A stretch of 64,000 nucleotides of DNA, taken from positions 5,838,001 through 5,902,000 of the forward strand of contig NC_090723.1 in the NCBI RefSeq assembly GCF_040954835.1. Reading direction: 5' to 3'. Shown here piece by piece: positions 37,801 to 49,800 of the stretch. The notes below the pieces were generated by a model, which saw only the letters and a program-made list of their open reading frames with translations, made no database searches and was not told where the DNA came from. Every line of letters begins with the position of its first letter. Within the stretch, counting starts at the first letter, position 1. This DNA is from Lepisosteus oculatus (taxonomy: Eukaryota; Chordata; Actinopteri; Semionotiformes; Lepisosteidae). A program made the position numbers and the translations under genes.

Positions 37801-40800
37801 AGTTTGTTCTCCAACAGGAGAGGCGGAACCAGGAGTCCTTGTCTGTTGCTGGACAAGTGAGAAACAGACACAGGCCGCTGCAATCAAAACTGCCCCCCTT
37901 CCCCCATCCCTCCTCCTCCCCAATTAATGATAAACTTCATTTTATATGGCGCCTTTAAATGTGGCTTCGCGAAGCGCTTTACAGTAAGAAAAAAAGCATA
38001 CAATGAGGGGAGAGCACAGAATTACACAATTACAATAAGGGTTTGGAATACAGTAGGAAAGCAAAGGGGCAGACACAGATCCAGTTAAATAAAAGCCCTT
38101 CTAAAGAAGGTGGTGTTGAATCTTGATTTGACAGCACACAGGGAAGGTCACTCTCTGATATCCAGTTAAACCATTGCAGAGACGGGCTTTCCTGGCAGGA
38201 GGCTCGTCGTTTTTAAGATGGTTCTGCAGGCGAGGCGCAAGTGGGCCAGGCTCGATACCAGGGGCGCATGGGGAGGTGTGTGTGAGTCGGGGGGGGGTTC
38301 TGGTCTTTCTCAGATGACTGGGAACCGGGGGAAGCACAAGTCTCATCCGGGATACAACTCATCTCCTTTCCTGTTGGTCTGTCCTCCCGCTGGTGCCGGT
38401 ATCCCCCTGCAGCCTGGTTTCCTCTAAGGACCCTGGGGGGCCCTCGTACCCCCAGTCTGCAAATCGGAAGCCTCCATGCCGCTCAGGCCTGTTCAAGAGC
38501 GAGCGAGCAGACCAGCGAGGGGCCCAGGCTGCCTGTTAAAGAGGGAACAAGAGAACTGAAGGTGTGAAGACGGCCCCAGTGAAGGGGAGAACTTCACCGG
38601 CCTGCTTTGCGTTCTCTGTGGCAGAGTGGTGGATTTGGCAGTCATCGCCGTTTTTAACCGTTTTGACTACTGTTGACACCCGTTTTTAATCACGTTTCCT
38701 GAACGACAGCACCCACGGGACCCAGAATCTCAAGGTTAATCTCTAGTTTACAGGTCTAATCCCTTTGTACAGGTATGTGTCCAGACCACTGTTTTTGCTT
38801 TAGTTGGAGCAGTGCTTAGGCGCTCTGGCGTTTGGCTCAGAGGGTTATGGGTTCAGATGTAGTGGTTTCTGCAGTACCCTTGAGCAATTTACCCAGGTTG
38901 CTCAGGCAAACTCAGTTATATTGTTAAATAGAACAATATTATAAGGCAATAAGTGATCTGGATAAAAATTAAAAAGACGAAAGCTGAAAGCCAGTGAAAA
39001 TGTTGGATATAACTTAGCAGCTCTGCAATGGGTTTTATAATATAATGCAAAACCAGAAGTCTCCTTTATTCGTTCCTGTCTTGTGGCTTTGTTTAACATG
39101 AATTCTGTCTGCTTTGCATGGTTCGCTTTAAATTTCCTTAAAGTTTTTTTATATACCCAGGTAAGTCATTCGCAGTGATGACCTGGAAAGTACCCGTTTG
39201 TACAGAAGGGTGTTATGGGAGGCAGTATGTTGACGCAGTGGTTAGCACTGCTGTCTTTTGGCACTGGGGTTCAATTCCAGACAACTGTCCCTGGTGTGTG
39301 TTTGTGTGTATGTGTGTGCCCTGTGATGGACTGGCGTCCCTTCCAAGTTGTATCCTGCCTTGTGCCCATTGCTTGCTGGGATAGACTCCGGCTCCCCAGT
39401 GGTCCTAAAGTGGATGAAGTGGTTAGAAAATGCGATGTTGGATAGCATTAGAGGGGTTTAATGCATGAGGAAACCCACTTAATATTGCATATTGCTAGGA
39501 AAAAAACACAGAATTGTTTATTTGTAATTGTCATACACTAGAGAAGTTTATTAGTGTTGCGCCAAGTCTACCTGAAAACCTTCCAGTGGACGTTTTAGCC
39601 AAGTGCAACACTAATTAGGTTCCCCTTTGTTTACTTCCTTTCAGTATTCTCTGTGAAATCCTTACTGTAATAATGAGACAGTTTTTTACATTGACAGATA
39701 ATGCTCTTAACTGTAAAAAAAAAAGTAACAGATCTCATGGAAACGAGCAGTGTGTAAAACAAATAGACAAAGAGCAGATAATGTACGCCTTTCTTCAACA
39801 TGTGCCTGTGTGTAGAGAGTACTATTATCTCAGCCATCACCTGATAAGTATGAGAGCAGGAAGTTAGTCGCACTGTTTTCTCAAACTGTGAGGCATTTTA
39901 CAGCTCATAGGGTGCTTTTATCCTGGCTTCTTTAAAGAAACGACATGGTAAGACACTGATCAATTAGCTACTGAAATCTAAATGCGCTTGAATGAATGGC
40001 CAGCCTGTTGTTCGTTAGAGCTTTCAAGTTCTTGTAAAAACAGGCACTGGAAATGAAGGATGGAGATGAAATCTAGGCCTGTTTTATTATCCAAGTGATT
40101 GTTGCTTCTGTATGTGTGTGTAAATCTTACGACATACCTTATTGATGTTCATTCTACACAAGAAAAGTGGGTGTTGGCCCTTTGCAGAGTCTAACAGTGG
40201 CTCTAGCTGAGCACGGTCCCCACAGCTGTTCCTCCCTCTCGATCTCCCTGAATCTCTTTCTCGCTCCCCCTCCCCAGATGTTCTCGAACAGCGACGAGGC
40301 CGTCATCAACAAGAAGCTTCCCAAAGAGCTGCTGCTGCGGTGAGTTTCGCCTCTTCCCTGCAGCCTTCATGCCCTCAAGGGGCAAGGCTGGCCATGTTGT
40401 ACTGTAGTGCCATCCCAGTCTTGTATTAAAATAGCACATCCGGGATCACCAGTCGTTAGTAGAGGAAATTCAAACTTCTGATCAAATTAGGCCCTGTCTG
40501 TTGAGTGATCAGGTCAAAACCAGTTCAAAAGTCCTTAACTCGGCTTGCATCCTGTTAAACGCCATGCTGAAAAGGAGTCTAGCTGAGCTAGTTGGATGAT
40601 TGATTGTGGTTGAATCCTCCTGTATACCATAATGCTTTGCAGTTGAACAAAATAGATTGGCAGGAAGTAAATCGCAGCAAACTGAACTGAGCAAAAGACT
40701 CTTTTATTAGATACGATACAGAAATAATCGCTGCGTCAGCTCTGTGGCCGGATGTTAATCCAAGAAGGCTTGTTGAATTTTTGAGAAAAGATGCCTGTAC

Positions 40801-43800
40801 AGGAGAAACAAAATAAATCGACCGAAATGAGAAACCTTTTTCGGAAGGAATGAAATGAATCATTTGCCATGGAATATGACTCTGTTAGTGAGCGACTTTT
40901 CCTGGAGAGCAACAGCTCATCAGGTCTTGAAAGGCCTGGCCCCTCCTGGGGATGCCGTGTCAAGTAAACTGCCTGTTGGATTGAGGCTCATAGTGGTGAG
41001 CTGCACTAAGATGATTAACGAGAGCTGCTTCCAGATTGGGAAGGTAAAAAAAGAAATAATTGGGGGATCTCAAGTGGCTGAACCAGTCAAGGAGATTATT
41101 TGTGTGAGCCCAGTGGCAGAGAGACTGGAATTCCCAAAGTGGCTAAGCCCAGCTGGTAAAGTACTGCTAGAGTCCTGAGAGCAATTGTCGGTCAGGGTCT
41201 GGGTAGCTCTGAGTGGAACAGGGACTTCCTGGGAGCGTGCAGGCTGGCAGTGGCATCAGAAAGAGGCGGGTTACTCAGCGGGGGCTTGAACTCAACTCGG
41301 GAGCAGCGATGCTGAAGCGCGTTGGAGAGGGTACAGCTCTCCAATTGTATCCGTTTCAAAGGAGATGCTCTGCCTCTGAATCATTCATGAATTGAAGAAA
41401 GTTCCTGAGCTCTCGTTGTCCGGTTTGGACCAGATGGGCAGAGCTGGTTCAGAGACATTACACCAAAACAGCTTGAAGTCAGTCCTGCAGGCACTGGGCA
41501 GCCAGTTAGAGCATCTCTGGTGCTGGAATATACCAGCTTGTCTTGGGTTAGTCCTGTATGAAAGGTGTGTGCAAAGTGTCAGAGCAAAGAGTAGGTTACG
41601 GGATTCTAATGCCTTGTTTCCAGATGCATGTGGCAGAGAGCAGTACCAGTCTGGTTTCTGTAATTTCCCTGCTGTGCTTTTTAGCTCTAGGACTGAGCAT
41701 TACTGGATGATTACAGCAGAGGCTACAGGGCACCTTGGGTTGGTATTTTGCAGGACATAACTCTTTGAAATTAAAATGGTTTATAAACGTACTCAGCATT
41801 GTGCAGGGATCCAAATGTTTCACACAAAATGAAAAGTTGCCCCTTTGACTTGGCATTTTAAACAATTGCGTCTTTGCCAGTCCAGCTGGAGCATGTTTCC
41901 GAGTTTGGTAAGCAATTTAGCATCGGAATGCAGAATGCACAATAATGATCCAGGGAGATCTGGGACTAGCCTCATGGTCTGACTAGGAATCTTTTCTTTT
42001 CTTTTTTGTCCAGGATCTTCTCATTCCTGGATGTGGTGACGTTGTGCCGCTGTGCCCAAGTCTCACGGGTGAGTCTGTTGTCCCGAAGGGTCAGGTGGGT
42101 GCTGGAGTGCAGACAGCCCCTTTCCCTGCTGTCCTGGAGCACGTGACCTGTAGCTCCGCAGCTGCCCTGTCAGCAGAGTGTGGAAGAATCCCTGTTTGTC
42201 AGTGGCAGCTGTGCTGCTGAGCTTACAGGTACAGTAAATCTGCATTGAGCTGTGTGCTGCAGATGCAGCTGTGCGTCGGTGTGGGTCCCACCCGTCTAAC
42301 CTCTTTCCCCCCAACAGGCCTGGAATGTCCTCGCGCTGGACGGCAGCAACTGGCAGAGGATTGACCTCTTCGACTTCCAGAGAGACATTGAGGTCAGACA
42401 GCTGGGTGTGACACTCTTTCAAGTTCCCCTCTTTTAGAGTTTCCCATTTCGGCATCCCCGCCTTTCCTGTCTCCATCAGTTTTTTTGTATGGGAAAAACA
42501 GATTTTTAAAGGCTCGTTTTGCAGCACGGTTAATTATCCCTGACCGTTGATGGGCCGATCTGTTGCAGGGCTGCCTCAGCTTTTCCTGTGTCAGTGAAGT
42601 GTGCTTGTTATCTACATGCGTGTAACTACATTATCAAAGTGAATTTACAATAATTAAGTAAGAACAGAATAGAACACATCTGTGTGGCTGCAGGGGGTGG
42701 GCCTGTACCTGTTCTTGTGGAGCAGCAGTGCAGTGAGGTTCCTGTGTCGCTGCAGGGGGTGGGCCTGTACCTGTTCTCGCTGGGCTGCAGTGCAGTGAGG
42801 TTCCTGTGTGGCTGCAGGGGGTGGGCCTGTACCTGTTCTCGCTGGGCTGCAGTGCAGTGAGGTTCCTGTGTCGCTGCAGGGGGTGGGCCTGTACCTGTTC
42901 TCGCTGGGCTGCAGTGCAGTGAGGTTCCTGTGTCGCTGCAGGGGGTGGGCCTGTACCTGTTCCCGCTGGGCTGCAGTGCAGTGAGGTTCCTGTGTCGCTG
43001 CAGGGGGTGGGCCTGTACCTGTTCTCGCTGGGCTGCAGTGCAGTGAGGTTCCTGTGTGTCTGCAGGGGGTGGGCCTGTACCTGTTCTTGTGGAGCTGCAG
43101 TGCAGTGAGGTTCCTGTGTCGCTGCAGGGGGTGGGCCTGTACCTGTTCTTGTGGAGCTGCAGTGCAGTGAGGTTCCTGTGTCGCTGCGGGGGGTGGGCCT
43201 GTACCTGTTCTCGCTGGGCTGCAGTGCAGTGACGGTTCACTGTTGTTGCAGGGGCGTGTGGTGGAAAACATCTCCAAGCGCTGTGGGGGTTTCCTGAGGA
43301 AGCTGAGTCTGAGGGGCTGCCTGGGGGTCGGGGACAGCGCGCTGAGGTGAGACCTGGGGAGAAGCACGGTGGTGGTGGGGGGGTACTCGCGAGCCTGGTA
43401 AGTGTGGGAGGACCTGGGCAGTTTGGACTGGTGTCGTACATTGTACACAGGTGTGGTTGGGTTTCACATGGGTAGAGGCAAACGTGAGTATTGGTCAGAG
43501 CTGTACCCGCTTTGGAATCCAAAACCCCAAGTTTCTCTGGGAATCCTTGATCACTGAACTGCAGATCCGAGTTAAACTTAAGAAATTTATTTACCTGTTT
43601 TTCACCTACTACTTTGTTTTTAAAAATATCTTTTTCCTGTTTTCTTATTGACAAAGGCTTATTGACTGATTTGCACTGTTTGGGCCATTTTGGTTTTAAG
43701 CTGCGTTTTTAATTAACAAGGGTTTTCCTAACTGTGCTGCTAGTCTTTTTCCGGAACCCCTGTGAGTGTTAATAAAATGCAGATGGCAAATGAGTGTCTG

Positions 43801-46800
43801 CCTCACTGCTGCTCTGTTTGCAGGACCTTCGCCCAAAACTGCCGAAACATTGAAGTGCTCAATCTGAATGGCTGCACCAAGATAACAGACGCGTGAGTGC
43901 CGGGCGGGGATGATAACAGGCAGGAAGAATTCCGTTTCCCACTTCCCAGACAATCACACCACCTTTCTGCTCTTCTGTTCCTGCACAGCCAGGCCCTGAG
44001 CTGAGCTGGCATCAGTGGTGTGGGGGGGCTGATTCAGCTGTCGCTGGCAGCCTGCGAATCCCAGCTCGGGCGCAGGGCACAGGGGGGGTTGACACAGCTT
44101 GTCTGCTGTCGGATCAGCAAGCTGGGGATAAACTGCCTGGCGCAAACCCAGCTCCCCCCTGACAGTGTCTAGTCAATTTGTTGATTTTTATTATTAAATA
44201 ATAATAATAAGTGCCTTTCCAAAGGCCTGTGCATTCTGTACATAAATGTTATAAAAAGTAAAAAAAAATTGAACAAACGTACAGGATGAAATGCAGCCAT
44301 CAGACACAGGACTTAGTCAAAAAGGTGGAAGTTGAGTTTGGATTTGCAGAGAATCAAAGAATTAGTCTCTCAGCGAGATGCAGCAAGGGCATTCTGTAAC
44401 TAAGGAGCAGGGACAGGAGAGGCAGGACCATCCGAAGACTGAGATTTAGTCCTGGGTACAGTAAGCAAAGGGCTCTGAGGCTCGATGGCAAGTCCAAGCA
44501 ATGAAGGTTTGGGTTGGGAGAAACTGGGACGTCTGTTAGAGTTCTTTCTGCAACTGAGAGGAAGAGAGCGAAGAGGTACCTTCTCCCGAAATCCAGCTGT
44601 TCTGTCTAAAGAACTTTCTGCCGTTTCTGCGCTCCTTCCCATGGCATGGATTGATTATACCACACCCCCTCCATTGCTATCGCTGTCCCTCCCTAAACTC
44701 CTTCACCATCTCCCCTTTCTCCTCTTTCTCCAGCACCAGCACCAGCCTCAGTAAATTCTGCCCCAAGCTGAAGCACTTGGACCTGGCCTCCTGCACTTCC
44801 ATCACTAACCTGTCTCTCAAGGCACTCAGGTCAGTCACCCTGTGCACAAGACACCAGTGCACGTGCGCACATGTGGACGCTCACGGGGCATCAGGGCCAT
44901 CTCTGAACCAGACATGAGCGAGACTAAAGGCTCCTGACAGGCGCTGTGATGTGTAGCCACAAGTCCATTTAAATCAGTTCATGGAGTGACGAGGGTGCTT
45001 CCGTTGAATGTTAATGGTTCCTCACACCTTTGCATCGCTCCCTTTAGACCCAGTGAGTCAGGGCCCCACGCAGAGAAACAGGGAGAGCAGGTTCACATTC
45101 GCAGACAGCACACCTCAGTGTCTGACTAACACACGGTGACCCCGATGCACTGTGACAAGTCAGACACTGCGAGACGTTGACATCTCCCACGCTAGCCTCT
45201 CGGTGACTGGTGCTATCACACTGAGTCACAGTCCTGAGCCACAGGCACTGATATTTACTTTAACTCCAGATTCAGATCCAGCGCCACTGTCTGGGATCTT
45301 CCTGCTTTTTGAGAGCACACTGGTCCTGGAGAACCCCAGTGTGTATTGGTTTTCATTCCAGACGAGCTTTTCATCAGTCGGGCTAATTAATCTGTCGCTA
45401 GTGAAGGCTGGTGATGTTTAATCCCTGGCAAAGGGTTATTAGAATCCACCCTGAAACAATCTGGGGGTTTCACACCGGTCCTCATGTGTGGATGGAGCAT
45501 CGTGTGCTGAAGTTTTTCCTGAGTAATACTCCTGCAGCAGAGTCTTTTTGTATCCAAAGATTGAGCACAGAAATAAGATCTAATCAAGAAAAAAAAATCA
45601 AGAAAAATGTTCAATTAAAGGGATCAATAAGCCTGGCACTAACAACTCAGCTGGACCAAAAACCAGAAACACAAGAGTCCCAACTTAGGACCAGTGCTAA
45701 CAACCACTACTCTGTAAAATGAAAGAATTACAGATTTGATTGCATATTCAGGTGTGTGTGAGTGCACAATACAGGGTGTTGATCATGAGTTTTAGAGTAC
45801 TGCGTGACACCAATACACATGCTCAAAATACCATTTTGTAGTTGTTTTTTTATTTAATTCTTGAATACAAATCATACTGTAGATGTACACAAACCATCCT
45901 TGGGAGCACAACATTTGAAAACCCGTAGACAAAACATCTCTTTAACATACAACACAAGAAAGGTAATGAACAAGGAGAGACCTTTTGACACAGTGGGCAG
46001 TCAGTCACTGACAGATCCGAGGATCATCTGATCTCACCCAGTGTTTTTTTGAAAGCAGCCTGGGTATCAGCTTTAGCTTTTCTGGGTAGCTTGTCCCACA
46101 CTCCCACCACCCTTGGTGTGCTAGAGCATTTTGCAGGTGATTTACTGTGCAGGTCAGACCAAGACTGACAGCCATGCTTGGCCTTGTCTCTCCCCAGTGA
46201 AGGGTGCCCCCTGCTGGAGCAGCTCAACATCTCCTGGTGTGATCAGGTGACCAAGGATGGGATCCAGGCATTGGTGTGCTGCTGCCCAGGACTCAAGGGG
46301 CTTTTTCTTAAGGGCTGCACCCAGGTACACCACCGGCACCCTTTCCAGTGCACAAATATCCTTCTTCTTCACAAGCGGCTGAGGAGTCAGCCCCCGCACA
46401 GCTTACAAAGCCAAGCTGCCAGATACCGTCTCATTTGAACCGTCGAGCTGTTCTGTGCTTGGCACTGTGTTGCGTGCATGCTACCTCTGGGGCAAGGCGT
46501 TTGAGCATAGCAGGGGCTCCACGTGCTCCCAGCTCCCCTTCCATGAGTGATCACCCGCTGTGCCACCTGCATGAGGGGCCTTGGCTTGATCAAAGCAGGA
46601 TGTGTGGCCCTCATCAGTTTCCTGGCTTCACCACCCTTTCCCCTTTCACCACCGTGAGCACGGTCATGCAGCGCGCCTGCAGGGCTGCAGGGTGGCCTGG
46701 GAGAGGCCTGCCTCTCCTCTGTGCAGCTCTCCTGCCGGCTGGGCGTGTCGGAGGAGCGGGACCGACCTCATTCTCTGCTGAGGTGGGTACAGGGATTGTT

Positions 46801-49800
46801 GCCAGAGAGCCTGAGACGTCAGCACCTGCCAGTTCAAGGTTGGGCTGGTATAAAAATGATTTCTTTTTCCTGAGAAGAAATAAGGAAAGAGAGAACTTGA
46901 TACCAGTCTCTGACATTTTTAATAGCATGAGAACGGCTACAACTGAGAGGAGGCCGTTAGTCCCATCTGGCCTGTTGATCCCAGGATCTCTCCCAGCTGT
47001 GTCTCGAAAGAAGCCAGGGTATCAGCTTGAAGAGCACGGCTGCATGACTCGTTCGACACTCCCGAAAACCCTTCAAGGAAAGCAGTGCCTCCTGCTCTCG
47101 GTTGTAAATGCACTTCCACAGAGGTTGCTCTTGGTACGCTGCTCTTTCTGAAGAAATCCTCCTGGTCAGCTGTGTCGGAGCATCTGCTGGTTCTGATTAC
47201 CGGAATCAAGTCCCCTCGCCGCCTTCTAAAATGGTCCGGTTCCTTCAGCCTGTCAGTGTAGGACAACCCCCGTAAGCTCTGGAATATGTCTGATTGCCCT
47301 TCCCTGGACTGATTCCACAATAGCATTATCCTTTTTTATAATGTGATGGCCGAATTTGTGCACGTTACACAAGAAGCTTTACTAGCGTGTCGTGCAATTT
47401 TTGTTGCCTGTGCAAATGCATGTGCAATTTCTGTTGCACACTTGGTTTTAGCTCTGTGCTTTCGACTGTAGATCCTATCATTCATACATTCTAACATTTG
47501 TGGTTGCCTTTTTTACACCCATGTTTGTCGGTGCTGTCCTCTATCGGAGTCACTAGCGCAGTTAACCCTTGTGTCCCATCTGCCATCAGCAGTAGTTTTG
47601 GAGCACTTGCACAGAATCACTCCCAAGCTCTTTGCAGCCCAAACCCCAGTGTGCAGCAGGTTAACGTGCCTTACATGCCTGGCTCCGTGTAAGTGTCCTA
47701 GGATCTGCCCCCTGGACCGCGGGGGGGTGGAGGGGGGCGTGTGTGGCAGAAAACTCTTGATCGCGAGCCTCGGCTTCTCTCCTTCCCTGCAGCTGGAAGA
47801 CGAGGCGCTGAAGTACATAGGCGCCCACTGCCCAGAACTGGTCACGCTAAACCTGCAGACCTGCTCGGTAAGTCCGGTTCCGATCGGTCGGCCTCTTCAG
47901 CTGTTAAAAAACAACAACAAACAACTGGAATCTGATTGTGCTTTATGGCTTAGAACTGGTTTTGAGGCTGGGAAAATCTGCACGTGGCTCAGTGTGAGTT
48001 TCGCCTCGTCAAGCGGTTTGGTTTACACTCCTGAGAATCGTTTATAAAATGACATTAAGACAACACATTTCCAACTCGATGAGAAAAACTGTAAAAGTAT
48101 CCCAGGTCTGGCTCAAGGAAGCGCGCGCAGTTTGAGTATTATAGACTAGGAGAGAGAGGGATGGCACAGTGGGAGTCTGACCTGCACATGGAACAGCTGC
48201 CCTTCAACACACCTCCTCTCTCCCTCTGTCCGAGCAGCAGATCACGGACGAGGGGCTGATCACCATCTGCCGCGGCTGCCACCGCCTGCAGTCGCTGTGT
48301 GTGTCCGGCTGCACCAACATCACCGACGCCATCCTCAACGCCCTGGGACAGAACTGCCCCCGGCTCAGGTAGGGATTTGCCCCTGGGTGGTGTACCGAGG
48401 GGGCAGGCTGGTAATCAAGGCACACAAGTGGGCAGCCACCCCCCTTCTCCTCCCCCCCACCTCCCCCCATTACATTGAGTCTTCTTTCCTTCTCACCCTG
48501 GATAAACTAAAAAAATGTCTTGGCTGAAAAATGATTTCATCGGTTGCCTCCCCCCCCCTCTCTGTCAGAATCCTGGAGGTGGCTCGCTGCTCCCAGCTCA
48601 CAGACGTCGGTTTCACCACGCTGGCTCGGGTGAGTACCCGGGCACCGCCTCACTACTGCGGCCCGGACCGCGACCGTTGGCATCACCCGCTGTCTCGTGC
48701 CGTTTCGTGCCTTTAACCCGCGACAAAGCCGCGTGGCTGCCTGGAAGGTGGCAGAGTGGCCTGGGAAAGTCAGCAGCTCCGTCACCCTGCAGCTCCCAGC
48801 TGGCCACCCACTGGAGCTCAGCAGGTGCGAGCCTGGCCAGTACCTGGGCAGGAGACCACCTGGGAAAAACTCTGGTGTCCTGGCCAAATTTCCCACTGGT
48901 CTCTACCAATCTTGATCTCCTGATAATCCCCATCTATGAACTGGCTTCATTACCCTGTTCTCCTCCCCACCTACAGCTGATGTGTGGTGAGGGGACTGGA
49001 AATGTGTGGGGGCTATGCATTGGTGGCACTTTAAGTGGACTATCCATAAAATTGCTGTCTACAGTGTAGGTGCAAGGATTATTTATTTAAAGCAGGGGTG
49101 CACTCCTGGATCCTCAGATTTCAAGGAACTTCATCTATTCAGGGATTCCAAAATAGTGGGGCTGTCGTTTCCCTTAAAAATGAAGACGGCCGCTGATAAT
49201 GGAGAATTCTTTGACATCCTTTATTGCTGCGACATCCCGTCAGAGGCAATCCTAATGACGACGTGGTAACTGGCAGTGTGCTTCTCCATGACCTCCTCTC
49301 GGTTTCCCGTCTTTCAGAACTGCCACGAGCTGGAGAAGATGGACCTGGAGGAGTGTGTGCAGGTGAGCTGCTTCTGCACGTCCTTCACCTCCCCTGTAAA
49401 TTCCCGCAGACACTGTGAGCTCCCTTTGGCCTGCTCTGTAATCGCCCACTCGATACCCAGCTACCACCACATGCTCTTTAATCCTTCGAAACTGCCCTGT
49501 GCACCCCAAAACACCCTCAAAAAAAGCCTCCTCCCCTTCTAACATCTACTCTCTATCAACATCTTGAATGAATATCATTATCCGGAAAAGGATTATAATA
49601 TAATTACAAACAATAACGTCATATTAGTGTACTAGGCATTAATGTTACCCCTCTCTCCAGACAGTCACTGATCTAAGTAGTTGACTTCACTTTGGCCTTT
49701 CGTTAGCAGTGGTCAAAGCAGAGGCAAGAGATGCCCTCGAGAAATGGCGTCATGTGTTTTGGACTGCTCCCCGCTTAAGACAGGGGGGCGCCCAGCATGA

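Larger units (their letters stand above)
34885..40277 (+). other. FBXL20 intron 1
   Basis: A 5.4-kb intron. The first 1.2 kb is GC- and homopolymer-rich (C runs near 35500 and 35720). It holds a candidate cassette exon (35926-35968), a TTG repeat (about 37105-37126) and repeat copies at 37925-38245, 38811-38960 and 39221-39440. Confidence 0.75.

Noticed and set aside
42687..43244. CRISPR-like or programmed repeat array
   Set aside because: Units are contiguous without unique spacers, in a vertebrate intron; an ordinary minisatellite.
42626..43654. Minus-strand 342-codon repeated frame in FBXL20 intron 4
   Set aside because: It is the antisense reading of the 62-bp minisatellite and has no homology.
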